64,000 bases of DNA from Eutreptiella sp. 'Long Island Sound 2002'. Its lineage: Eukaryota > Euglenozoa > Euglenophyceae > Eutreptiales > Eutreptiaceae. Shown here piece after piece: positions 1 to 9,115 of the stretch. The stretch covers positions 154,410,265-154,474,264 of the forward strand of contig OZ038382.1 in NCBI GenBank assembly GCA_964036045.1, given 5' to 3'. How positions within the stretch are numbered: the first letter of the stretch is position 1; each line of letters begins with the position of its first letter. The position numbers and the translations under genes were made by a program. Under the pieces are notes generated by a model, which was not told where the DNA came from, ran no database searches, and saw only the letters and a list, made by a program, of their open reading frames with translations.

Positions 1-477
1 TGAATTGGTCTACAGTAAAATAAGTGATTAGTTTCAATCGTTTCCCAAGAAAAGATTGTTCATCCCAATTTTCGTTTACGAAAATAATCAATTTTTTCAA
101 TTTTTGCTTACACACTCACGGCCAAAAAAATGAAAACCCACCAAAACATTTCATTTCTAAACATATTCACCTATGGTGGTGCAAAGCCTTGTTTTTCAAA
201 CAAAAAACATCACCTCGTGTATGGATAAAATGTTTCTTGGCCATTTGTAATTGGTTCGATTCATCAGTTTATGATTGCCCGTAATTGGTTTTCCCAAATA
301 CTTGAGAAAACCAGTTCCGAACCTTAGTGAGTACCGAAATGCTGTAGCTTCCCCAGGGACTGGAGACGGGCAAGTGAGGTATGTGTTGTCTTTGATATGC
401 TTATGTGCTTCGATGTTTAACTAGAACAAAATCTGGGTTATGATAGCGTAAATGGGGATCTTAATAATGAAGCTAAA
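1..477. other. No recognisable feature
   Basis: This AT-rich stretch has no reading frame that resembles a known protein, no clear tandem repeat and no convincing splice-site pair. The only open frame (24-284) has biased, low-information composition, so it is left unannotated. Confidence 0.5.
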
Positions 478-865
478 GTGTGTTGCCTACAGAAAAAGCT
501 CCAAGAGAAAAAGAGATGGCACATGAGGGACACGGGAAATGGTGGTTCTGCGCGCGCCGGTGAAATAAAAAGAAAAAACAGGAAACGACGCCGTAAACGA
601 ATAAAAGAACGGAAAAATCGATTTTTCCGACCTCAGAAACCCCCCCACGATTTTGGCGCCACTGTCTGGCGAGGTCGGCGAAAAGTCCACCACACACAGC
701 AACACAACACGAACAAAGAGAAACAACAAGTGTACCTGCTTGTGCACGCTCCAAAACAATAGCAATGTGCCCGCAAGTAGGGAATTAGGGTAGGGCTTGA
801 GTGCACGCCCGAACAATACACAAAGTGCGCACAAGGGAAAGGGAAGGCACCACACGCTCGCTTAC
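478..865 (+). repeat. Composite dispersed repeat, copy A (5' part)
   Basis: This stretch is clearly related to 3,370-3,660. Both hold an A-rich, AAGAA-rich lead, then GACCTC, then TTTTGGCGCC-like or TTTGCGCCGC-like sequence followed by TGGCGAGGTC, then CAACACAACA-type DNA and a GTGC(A/G)TGCC word. In both copies, TTGGGCG(T/C)CGCC tandem units follow downstream. The same order and strand in two places show a dispersed composite element. The GGCGCC word beside TGGCGAGG resembles a retroelement primer-binding region, but no LTR pair or polymerase gene was found, so that reading is weak. Confidence 0.5.
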
Positions 866-1590
866 TGTTGGGCGTCGCCAAAAACAAAGAGTCCGCAACG
901 CAACGAATAAGTAGCATGTGTCATGAATGCATTAAGGCAACACGCCCGCTCTTGGGCGTCGCCAAAAACAAAGAGTCCAAAACACAAAGAATAAAGGGCA
1001 TGGGTCATGCGTGCATTAAGACCACACGCTTGCTCTTGGGCGTCGCTAAGTACAAGGAGTGCACAACCCAATGAATAAATAGCATGTGTCATGAGTGCAT
1101 TGACACAACACGCTTACTCTTGGGCGTCGCCAAAAACAAAGAGTCCACGACACAAAGAATAAGTAGCATGTGTCATGAATGCATTAAGACAACACGCCTA
1201 CTCTTGGGCGTCGCTGAGTACAACGAGTCCAAAACCCAACAATAAATAGCATATGCCGCCATGTATGCATTGAAACAACACGCAACCAAGGCAACCATGG
1301 CAACCCAACAATAAATAGCATATGTCATGAATGCACTAAGACAACACGCCTACTCTTGGGCGTCGCCAAGTACAAGGAGTTCACAACCCAACAATTAAAT
1401 AGCATGGGTCATGAGTGCATTAAGACAACACGCCTACTCTTGGGCGTCGTTAAGTACAAGGAGTCCACAAAACAACAATTAAATAGCATGGGTCATGAGT
1501 ACATTAAGACAACACGCTTACTCTTGGGCGTCGCCAAAAACACAGAGTCCACAACACAAAGAATAAGTAGCAAATGTCTTGGAAGCGTTA
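866..1590 (+). repeat. 84-bp tandem repeat
   Basis: The word TTGGGCGTCG starts at 868, 952, 1036, 1120, 1204, 1356, 1440 and 1524, giving an 84-bp period with one irregular 152-bp step. Each unit holds CAAAGAGTCC, an AATAA(A/G)TAGCATG stretch, GTCATGAATGCATTAAG and CAACACGC. Because 84 is divisible by three, short frames stay open across units on both strands, but there is no other sign of coding. Two more diverged units lie at about 3,890-3,930 and 4,015-4,060 in copy B of the composite repeat. Confidence 0.85.
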
Positions 1591-1599
1591 AGACGACAC

Positions 1600-2270
1600 G
1601 CATACACATAGAACAAGGCAGTACATGAAAGAGGGGAACAAAGGAACGAGGAACGAGGAGAGGAGGTAGGGGAAGGTGGTAAAGTGCATGCGTAGGAAGA
1701 GGACTTTGAGTGCGTGCCCCAAACAAACAAAAGGTGCGTGCGTGCGTGCGTCCAAAGGGGGAAGGGGGCGAAGTGCAAGCATAGAGTAGAGGGCCCCAAA
1801 GCAACACAATGTGCATGCCCCAAGGGAAAGGAAGAGTGAACAAGAGGACAACACTGGACACAGTGACAAGTGATGAAGGAGAGTGCAAAGTAAGAGAACA
1901 ATGAGAAAGTAGGAAATAATGAACGTGCATGTACGTGTGTGCCCGCCCCAAAACATGGCAACATGCGCGTAGAAACTAGGAGCTTGAGTGCGTGCCCCAG
2001 CAAAGCCACCACAAAGGGAGGGAAAGGAAAGGGAGCCGGGGGAAGAGAGCAGAGGGGTTCGAGGGAGAAAGGGAAAGGGCGGAGGAGAGGGAAGCGAGAA
2101 AGGGAGGGAGGGGAAGGGGGGAGAACAGGAGGGAACGCAGAGCAGAGCGGGGAGGAGCGGGGGAAGAGGCGCGATGAAGGGCGCGCGAAAAAGAAACAAA
2201 AACCAGGGAAGCACACACACCACCACCACCGGCCAATGACGACAAGGATAATATGATAATATGACACCCC
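1600..2270. other. Purine-rich low-complexity DNA
   Basis: The plus strand is strongly purine-rich (AGGAAG, GGGAGG and similar words), especially at 2,000-2,210. Long open frames on both strands here are Arg/Glu/Gly-rich or Pro/Ser/Leu-rich products of that bias. No gene is supported. Confidence 0.6.
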
Positions 2271-2274
2271 GGAT

Positions 2275-2918
2275 TAGAGCATCCGGGGCAGATTGGCGCA
2301 CAGCCCCAGGACTGGATCGTCCGGGGGGGTGAACCCAGGCCACGGACTGGAGCATCCGAGTCCAGGCAGAAGCCGCACAGCAACGGGGCCCCGTGGCCTC
2401 GAGCATCCGGGGGGACGAAGTGGCAAGCGGACAAACGCACGGAACCCGGACTGGAACATCTGGGGAAGAAGCGTACCGGCCGACAACAGGGCCACCCGGA
2501 CTGCAACATCCGGGGGGCAGAAGCCCTGGACTGGAACATCCGGGGAAGAAGCGAGTGGCCCTGGATTGGAGTGTCCGGGGCTGCATAAGGAGGAGGAGGC
2601 GGCGGCAGCAAGAAAAGGCAAGGAGAACATGAACAAGACCAAGGAACGGATGAGAGAGGACACGAAGAACATGAACCGTGATGAGAGAGAAGAAGGAGGC
2701 GAAGGAGCGGCACAGAAGGAGACAACCGACAACCAGCAAATCAAGAAGGAGAAACACGGTAGGCACGGTGCCACAGACGGGAACAACCGGGGCCAGGAAG
2801 AACCCAGACAGCAACGGGGCCCCCTGGACTGGAACATCCAGGGGGACGCAGAGGCAAGCGGACAAGCGCACGGAGCCCGGACTGCAATATCCGGGGAAGA
2901 ACGTACCGGCCGGCAACA
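2275..2918 (+). repeat. Degenerate GGACTGGAACATCCGGGG repeats
   Basis: Imperfect units of ACTGGA(A/G)CATCCGGGG occur repeatedly at irregular spacing, followed at 2,590-2,750 by GGAGGAGGCGGCGGCAGCAAG and a purine-rich tract. The same series, in the same order, resumes at 3,178. This is the left arm of copy B of the composite repeat, interrupted by the insertion at 2,919-3,177. Confidence 0.65.
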
Positions 2919-3177
2919 TGGGATGCAGCATTCTAGGGCGTGGTGCGGAACCCCTAGTTAGAACGCAATTTCTGGAACACCCACCTACCCTCAATTTTGG
3001 GGCAAACCACCTAAAAAAATGGATTCAGCACCCTCAAAAACCCCCCATCCCCTTTCTTTCCCCACATAACCCGCATCATGGGGGTGGTTTTTGGGGGGGG
3101 GGTCAAAGAGTTAGAGCACAGTTAGAACAGAGTTAGAACGCAGTTAGAGCACCTTGCTCTAACTAGTTATCGCGCTA
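2919..3177 (+). mobile_element. 259-bp solo transposon end inserted in a repeat
   Basis: This segment is almost identical to the reverse complement of about 10,498-10,751, the right end of the large transposon. It starts TGGGATGCAGC and ends TTATCGCGCTA. Its edges can be set from a related unfilled site at about 2,480-2,500: there GACAACA runs straight into GGGCCACCC, while here GGCAACA and GGGCCACCC are separated by exactly this segment. No target duplication is visible, and the two ends are not inverted repeats of each other. It is therefore either a truncated, one-ended copy or a non-autonomous element with unlike ends. The palindrome CTAACTAGTTA and spaced GTTAGA(A/G)C words lie near its 3' end. 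Confidence 0.75.
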
Positions 3178-4085
3178 GGGCCACCCCGACTGGAACATCC
3201 GGGGGGCAGAAGCCCGGGACTGGGACAACCGGGGAAGAAGAGTGTGGCCCTGGAAAGGAGCGTCCAGGGCTGCGCAACGAGGAGGAGGCGGCGGCGGCAA
3301 GAAAAGCGGGAGGCCAGTCAAGGAGAACATTAACAAGAGCAAGGAAGCGATGGGAGAGGAGATGAAGAACATTAACCGTGATGAGAGAAGAGAAAGGGAC
3401 GAAAATTGTCGCGCGTGTCGCTGGACAGCGTGGAAAGAATAAATTGGAACGAAGAAAAAGACGCACCAAAAGAAAAAATAAACACAGAAATCGTTTTTAC
3501 TGACCTCAAATCCCCCTCATGAATTTTTGCGCCGCTGTTTGGCGAGGTCAGCAGAGAAATCAATACAACCAGACCACGGCGAGAACAGAGAGAAGAACCA
3601 GACAAGACAGTACAACCCATGCGTGCCCCAAAACAACTAGCAAAGTGCATGTCGTAGGACTAGTCCAATGGAGAGTGGACACGAAGAGCAACGACGAAGA
3701 AGACACAAAGTATGTTCCGACGCGGCGCGGTATGGAGCCGCCAAGAGAAGGCCGCGCCCCAAGCAACCACAACGCCAAAGCAGCACGAGGACAGCGCGGA
3801 GAAAGACAAAGTGACGACCTCATGACTATGCTACGGGTGCGGCGATAAACATGGTAAACAAACGCCAAAACAAGCACAAGTAAAAGCGCTTGCTCTTGGG
3901 CGCCGCCAAAACCAAAGAGTGGAGTCACCGAATATAAAGACGAACTCAAGACTAGGCTACGGGTGCGGCAAGGATAAACAAGGTAGACAAACGCCAAACA
4001 ATCACAAAGAAAAGCGCTTGCTCTTGGGCGCAGCCAAAACCCAAGAGTGGAGTCACCGAATATAAAGCATAGCACGCTAACAACC
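3178..4085 (+). repeat. Composite dispersed repeat, copy B
   Basis: The segment resumes the ACTGGAACATCCGGGG series, then a GGAGGAGGCGGCGGC tract, an AAGAAC/GAACAT-rich stretch, and at about 3,500-3,560 the block that matches 615-690 (GACCTC ... TTTGCGCCGC ... TGGCGAGGTC). Two diverged TTGGGCGC(C/A)GCC units follow at about 3,896 and 4,025. It matches copy A in order and strand, with moderate divergence. No coding frame is supported. Confidence 0.55.
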
Positions 4086-4347
4086 GAAGAAGCCCCTCAT
4101 CAATTTCAGATTTTAAATTTGTTAAAATTTCTCTCCTGCTTTCACACCAATGAAACCCTCAATTTGGCCTAAACAGTTTGTGCTTGCTACAAAGCTGTGC
4201 ATGACACCCATCTGCCTTCAAAAAACACATTCCGAATCTGATTACGGTAATTTGCCAAATGCCGGCGCAAAACAGCCCGTCCTTCACAGTCGCAAGGATT
4301 TCTCATGGAATTTGTGGTCTTTTCTTGATTTCTTTTATAGATCTCCA
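4086..4347. other. Spacer left of the DNA transposon
   Basis: A mixed-composition stretch with an open frame at 4,150-4,365 that runs into the transposon end and shows no recognisable motif. Nothing else is visible. Confidence 0.4.
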
Positions 4348-4383
4348 TGGGATGCAGCGTTCTAGGGCGTGGTGCGGAACCCC
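4348..4383 (+). repeat. Left terminal inverted repeat
   Basis: A 36-bp match to the inverted right end at 10,716-10,751, with a few differences. Past this point an A+T-rich stretch replaces the longer end sequence found on the right, consistent with an internal deletion. Confidence 0.8.
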
Positions 4384-4509
4384 CCCAATTTTGGGTGTTG
4401 TTAATATGGTTGGAACCCGGAATTTCACATGTTACATGGGTGCACTATGATGCAACAATGTGCCTTGCATGTTTCTTTTGCTCGATATTGCCCATTTTAC
4501 ACCTTTTGC

Positions 4510-4711
4510 GATTTGATCTTTGTGTGCTCTAACTAGTTAGAACGGGGTTAGAACGGGGTTAGAGCACTAGTTATCGCGTGGGTTATCGCGCGATAACCTA
4601 GTTATCGCGGGGGTTATCGCGGAGGTTATCGCGCGATAACTAGTTATCGCGCGAGTTATCGCGTAGGTTATCGCGCTTCATTTTATGTTTCCCCTTTTTG
4701 CTTTAAATTAG
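4510..4711 (+). repeat. Palindromic-motif cluster in the first intron or leader
   Basis: CTAACTAGTTAG is followed by GTTAGAAC words and then about ten TTATCGCG words, some fused into the 14-bp palindrome TTATCGCGCGATAA. The cluster ends in a T-rich tract and TTAG at 4,708-4,711, a plausible 3' splice site just before the first coding block. Confidence 0.7.
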
Positions 4712-4737
4712 CTCTCAAAGCTTTCATATTCTTTGTA

Positions 4738-6421
4738 ATGGCCCTTGCTGCTGCCCACGCTTGGTGCGAACACCATCAAAAGCTCCTTGGGGTCCGTCGC
4801 CTTGGCGGTCCCGAGGGGTTTACGATGGGTGACGCAAACGTGAGGCGCCCTGTGGCGACTCGCTTTGAACATGGTGTGGACTTTGGACTCCTTGTCCATA
4901 AGTCCCCCTTCATGGCCGACCAGAGAGACCCCCTTGTTCTCAGCAACTACATCTTCGAGTTGCTAGAGGTAAATCCAGGGGTTGATTCAGCTGCATCCCG
5001 AGGACGTGGACGCGGTGTTGGAGACCGTCACCGCCCATGCCGAGAAGGGTGCGGGGACGAAGACGATCCTTTATGTGGGTCAGGAGGAAGTGGAGGAAGT
5101 GGAGGAGGTGGGGGCTCGGAGGGGGAAGGAGAAGCCCCACAGCCCCCTCATGATTAGTGTGCAGAAGGGAAGGATCCGACCGGGTAAGGGGAAGGGGAAG
5201 TCGGATGGATGGTTCCCCCAACCCCTCACTCACAACACCTGCCGGGTCTGCACTGACGACCCCGAAAACAAGCTCCCCATGCACTCCCTTTGCCCCACAA
5301 GGGAGTGAGAGCGTGAGTGGTATGGGGTCACCACTCCCAACATTATTTCGGGGCGGGGGGTGATTCTTTTTCCTTTTGGGGCAACACCCCCCCTTATTGG
5401 GGAGGCGGAGGAGGTGGTTGCCGCCGAGCCCTTGGGGGCCTTTAATAGGGACCCCAATGACCTTGTGCTCACCGTGGGGGGAAAGCTGGTGGTCAACCAC
5501 CTCCTGGAGCACGATTTTTTGAGTGATGTGCAGCTGCAAAGTCTTTTGGATGATCTGGATAGGGTGCCTCTCTCAGAGAAGGCACCCATTTTCAATGAGA
5601 ACCCCCCCATTGTCGGCGGGCCCCAAGATTCTGGGACCCGCCGCACATTGTATGGCAACTATGGGGGTGCCAACCACCACAAGCACAACCCCCACAAGCT
5701 CCATGATCTGCCAGTCCTCAAAAGGGTGGTAGATCGTGTGCTGGAGGCGGCGAAGAAGACTGTGGTGGGGGGTGTCGGATGGAGCTGCACCTGGTGGCCG
5801 GGTGGCCAAGACAGTCCAGTGTGACGGGGCGGTGAGGTGTAGGGGGAAGGTCGTAGCCAAGTGCTACGGCTACGACCGGGCGTTTTGCGCGCCGCCCACA
5901 AAGATGGCCTTTGTGTGCCATGCCAGGAGAGGGAGGAGGTGGAGGGGGGGGAGGAGGTGGTGGTGGTGGTGGACCCCAATTGGGTCAGCATTGAGCAATC
6001 TGCTCAGTGCTTGCTCCTGATGGGAACAACCACCGGGCATTTTTTGTTGTCGGGGTGGAGGAATGGGAGGGAGGTGATTGCCCCCCTCACTAATGAGGAG
6101 GTGGGGGGGGTCGCAGGCCACCCCAATCAGTGCCCCTTGGCCAAGGTGTGCCATGGGGAGGCACTGCCCTGGCCCTCCCTGCAAGGGCCCTGCCGGCATG
6201 TTGGGATTAAGGTGCCGCCGGGGTGCATTTTGGTGGTGAGGAAGGGATTGTATGGAGGAGTGGCAAGGGTTGCCCCTGAGGTCAAGGGGGTGGCCCAGGT
6301 GGTGGAGTGGAGGCAAGTGGGGGAGTATGCCGCCGTCACGGACTTCGTGTGGCTGCGGAGGATGAAGCTGGTGCTGGACGACGCCAAGAAGGAGGGCCAA
6401 GGCATGTGCCCATGTCACCAG
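4738..6421 (+). pseudogene. Transposon gene, 5' coding block (frame-broken)
   Basis: The frame opens at ATG 4,738 (MALAAAHAW), runs 77 codons to 4,968, and continues in another frame from 4,991 if a 22-nt GT...AG segment is removed. That second frame holds a Glu/Val-rich stretch and a Cys pair, meets an in-frame TGA at 5,306-5,308, and then stays open to 5,824. A third frame at about 5,790-5,930 is Cys-rich with regular spacing (QCDG, RCRG, KCYG, FCAPP, VCHA), suggesting zinc binding. The last frame runs to CAG at 6,419-6,421 before a GTGTGA donor. The fragments read on from one another with similar codon use, so they look like one ancestral protein of about 550 residues broken by small indels. 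I do not recognise the family. It may be an accessory or DNA-binding part of the transposon's product. Confidence 0.5.
4969..4990 (+). other. Possible 22-nt intron
   Basis: The 22 bases begin GTAAAT and end TTCAG. The frame ending ...FELLE at 4,968 stops making sense inside it, and a clean frame resumes at 4,991 (LHPEDVDAV). Removing it gives one uninterrupted reading. A plain 22-bp insertion would look the same. Confidence 0.4.
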
Positions 6422-6663
6422 GTGTGAAAACTTCCAACAACACCCTGCACTAACCCCTGCTCTAACTAGTTATCGCGCTAGGTTATCGCGTTCTAACTAG
6501 GTGCTCTAACTAGTTATCGCGCTAGGTTATCGCGTTCTAACTAGTTATCGCGGGGTTATCGCGGGGGGTTATCGCGGGGGTTATCGCGTTCTAACTAGGT
6601 TATCGCGCGAGTTATCGCGGTAGTTATCGCGTGTTTTTTTTTTGTTTCTTTTGTTTTTCTCAG
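6422..6663 (+). repeat. Motif-filled intron of the transposon gene
   Basis: A 242-nt interval starts GTGTGA after a CAG codon and ends with a long T-rich tract and CTCAG at 6,663, a strong 3' splice site. Its middle is almost entirely CTAACTAGTTATCGCG and TTATCGCG words in tandem, with GTTCTAACTAG links. Confidence 0.7.
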
Positions 6664-6928
6664 GCCACCATCCTGCAGCTGCCGCGTTTTTTTGTCAAGG
6701 ACGAAGCCCAGGCGCCAAGGGGGGAAGGCCGGGAAAGCAGACGAAGCGGGGGCCTGAGGTGGTGGTTGTTGAGGCGGATGCCCCCCCCCCCCCCATAGGG
6801 GTAAGGGCCCCAACCCCTCCCCCAAGCCGTGGGAGGTGGCGAAGGTGGCGGCCTAGCCCCCCCCTGAGGCCCTGGATGTGGAGGCCTTGGGGGCCAGTGT
6901 GGCCACCCACGTGACGGACGCTTGCCAG
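6664..6928 (+). pseudogene. Transposon gene, middle exon fragment
   Basis: The segment follows the strong acceptor at 6,663. Short coding-like pieces are readable in different frames (ATILQLPRFFVKDEAQ at the start; EALDVEALGASVATHVTDA near the end), split by a run of Cs at about 6,780-6,793. It ends near TTGCCAG|GTTTTG at 6,928. There is no recognised domain. The assignment rests on the flanking splice sites and its position between the two larger blocks. Confidence 0.35.
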
Positions 6929-6954
6929 GTTTTGGTGGAGCAAGCGGCCGCCAC

Positions 6955-8866
6955 GGGGTCTTTGTGTGCTCTAACTAGTTAGAACGGGGTTACAACGGGG
7001 TTAGAACGGGGTCTTTGTGTGCTCTAACTAGTTAGAACAGGGTTAGAACGGGGTCTTTGTGTGCTCTAACTAGTTAGAACGGGGTTAGAACGGGGTCTTT
7101 GTGTGCTCTAACTAGTTAGAACGGGGTTAGAACGGGGTCTTTGTGTGCTCTAACTAGTTAGAACGGGGTTAGAACGGGGTTAGAACGGGGTCTTTGTGTG
7201 CTCTAACTAGTTAGAACAGGGTTAGAACGGGGTCTTTGTGTGCTCTAACTAGTTAGAACGGGGTTAGAACGGGGTCTTTGTGTGCTCTAACTAGTTAGAA
7301 CGGGGTTAGAACGGGGTCTTTGTGTGCTCTAACTAGTTAGAACGGGGTTAGAACGGGGTCTTTGTGTGCTCTAACTAGTTAGAACGGGGTTAGAACGGGG
7401 TCTTTGTGTGCTCTAACTAGTTAGAACGGGGTTAGAACGGGGTCTTTATGTGCTCTAACTAGTTAGAACGGGGTTAGAACGGGGTCTTTGTGTGCTCTAA
7501 CTAGTTAGAACGGGGTTACAACGGGGTTAGAACGGGGTCTTTGTGTGCTCTAACTAGTTAGAACAGGGTTAGAACGGGGTCTTTGTGTGCTCTAACTAGT
7601 TAGAACGGGGTTAGAACGGGGTCTTTGTGTGCTCTAACTAGTTAGAACGGGGTTAGAACGGGGTCTTTGTGTGCTCTAACTAGTTAGAACGGGGTTAGAA
7701 CGGGGTCTTTGTGTGCTCTAACTAGTTAGAACGGGGTTAGAACGGGGTCTTTGTGTGCTCTAACTAGTTAGAACGGGGTTAGAACGGGGTCTTTGTGTGC
7801 TCTAACTAGTTAGAACGGGGTTAGAACGGGGTCTTTGTGTGCTCTAACTAGTTAGAACGGGGTTAGAGCGGGGTCTTTGTGTGCTCTAACTAGTTAGAAC
7901 GGGGTTAGAACGGGGTCTTTGTGTGCTTTAACTAGTTAGAACAGGGTTAGAACGGGGTCTTTGTGTGCTCTAACTAGTTAGAACGGGGTTAGAACGGGGT
8001 CTTTGTGTGCTCTAACTAGTTAGAACGGGGTTAGAACGGGGTCTTTGTGTGCTCTAACTAGTTAGAACGGGGTTAGAACGGGGTCTTTGTGTGCTCTAAC
8101 TAGTTAGAACGGGGTTAGAACGGGGTCTTTGTGTGCTCTAACTAGTTAGAACGGGGTTAGAACGGGGTCTTTGTGTGCTCTAACTAGTTAGAACAGGGTT
8201 AGAACGGGGTCTTTGTGTGCTCTAACTAGGTAGAACGGGGTTAGAACGGGGTCTTTGTGTGCTCTAACTAGGTAGAACGGGGTTAGAACGGGGTCTTTGT
8301 GTGCTCTAACTAGTTAGAACGGGGTTAGAACGGGGTCTTTGTGTGCGCTAACTAGTTAGAACGGGGTTAGAACGGGGTCTTTGTGTGCTCTAACTAGTTA
8401 GAACGACGTTAGATCGGGGTTAGAACGGGGTCTTTGTGTGCTCTGACTAGTTACAACGGGGTTAGAACGGGGTCTTTGTGTGCTCTAACTAGTTAGAACG
8501 GGGTTAGAACGGGGTCTTTGTGTGCTCTAACTAGTTAGAACGGGGTTAGAACGGGGTCTTTGTGTGCTCTAACTAGTTAGAACGGGGTTAGAACGGGGTC
8601 TTTGTGTGCTCTAACTAGGTAGAACGGGGTTAAAACAGGGTCTTTGTGTGCTCTAACTAGTTAGAACGGGGTTAGAACGGGGTCTTTGTGTGCTCTGACT
8701 AGTTACAACGGGGTTAGAACGGGGTCTTTGTGTGCTCTAACTAGTTAGAACGGGGTTAGAACGGGGTCTTTGTGTGCTCTAACTAGTTAGAACGGGGTTA
8801 GAACGGGGTTAGAACGGGGTCTTTGTGTGCTCTAACTAGTTAGAACGGGGTTAGAACGGGGTTAGA
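6955..8866 (+). repeat. 43-bp minisatellite
   Basis: More than forty tandem units are built of GTCTTTGTGTG, CTCTAACTAGTTAGAAC and GGGGTTAGAACGGG. The usual period is 43 bp; a few units are longer because an 11-bp TTAGAACGGGG word is doubled. Variation between copies is slight (a few T/G, G/A and A/C changes). The array sits within the putative third intron of the transposon gene, and every unit carries the CTAACTAGTTAG palindrome seen at the element ends. Confidence 0.95.
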
Positions 8867-9115
8867 GCGCCAGTTAGTGCGCAGGTGCATAGTGCACTAA
8901 CCTCTGCTCTAACTAGTTATCGCGGTAGTTATCGCGCTCTAACTGGGTGCTCTAACTAGTTATCGCGGGGGGTTATCGCGTTCTAACTAGTTATCGCGGG
9001 GGGTTATCGCGGGGGTTATCGCGCGATAACCTAGTTATCGTGGAGGTTATCGCGTGGGTTATCGCGTGTGTTTTTTGGGCCCTTGCTTCAAAACCCTCCC
9101 TCATTTCCTGCCCAG
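8867..9115 (+). repeat. TTATCGCG cluster and 3' splice site
   Basis: After the minisatellite come further CTAACTAGTTATCGCG and TTATCGCG words, including a TTATCGCGCGATAA palindrome, then a pyrimidine-rich tract ending CCTGCCCAG at 9,115. The next bases open the third coding block in frame, which supports this as an acceptor. Confidence 0.65.

Noticed and set aside
866-1590. CRISPR-like regular repeats
   Set aside because: The whole 84-bp unit is conserved, with no unique spacers, and the genome is eukaryotic. The same reasoning excludes the 43-bp and 96-bp arrays.
1588-2994. 468-codon minus-strand frame
   Set aside because: Pro/Ser/Leu/Cys-rich text produced by purine-rich repeats on the other strand; no domain, and it crosses an insertion edge.
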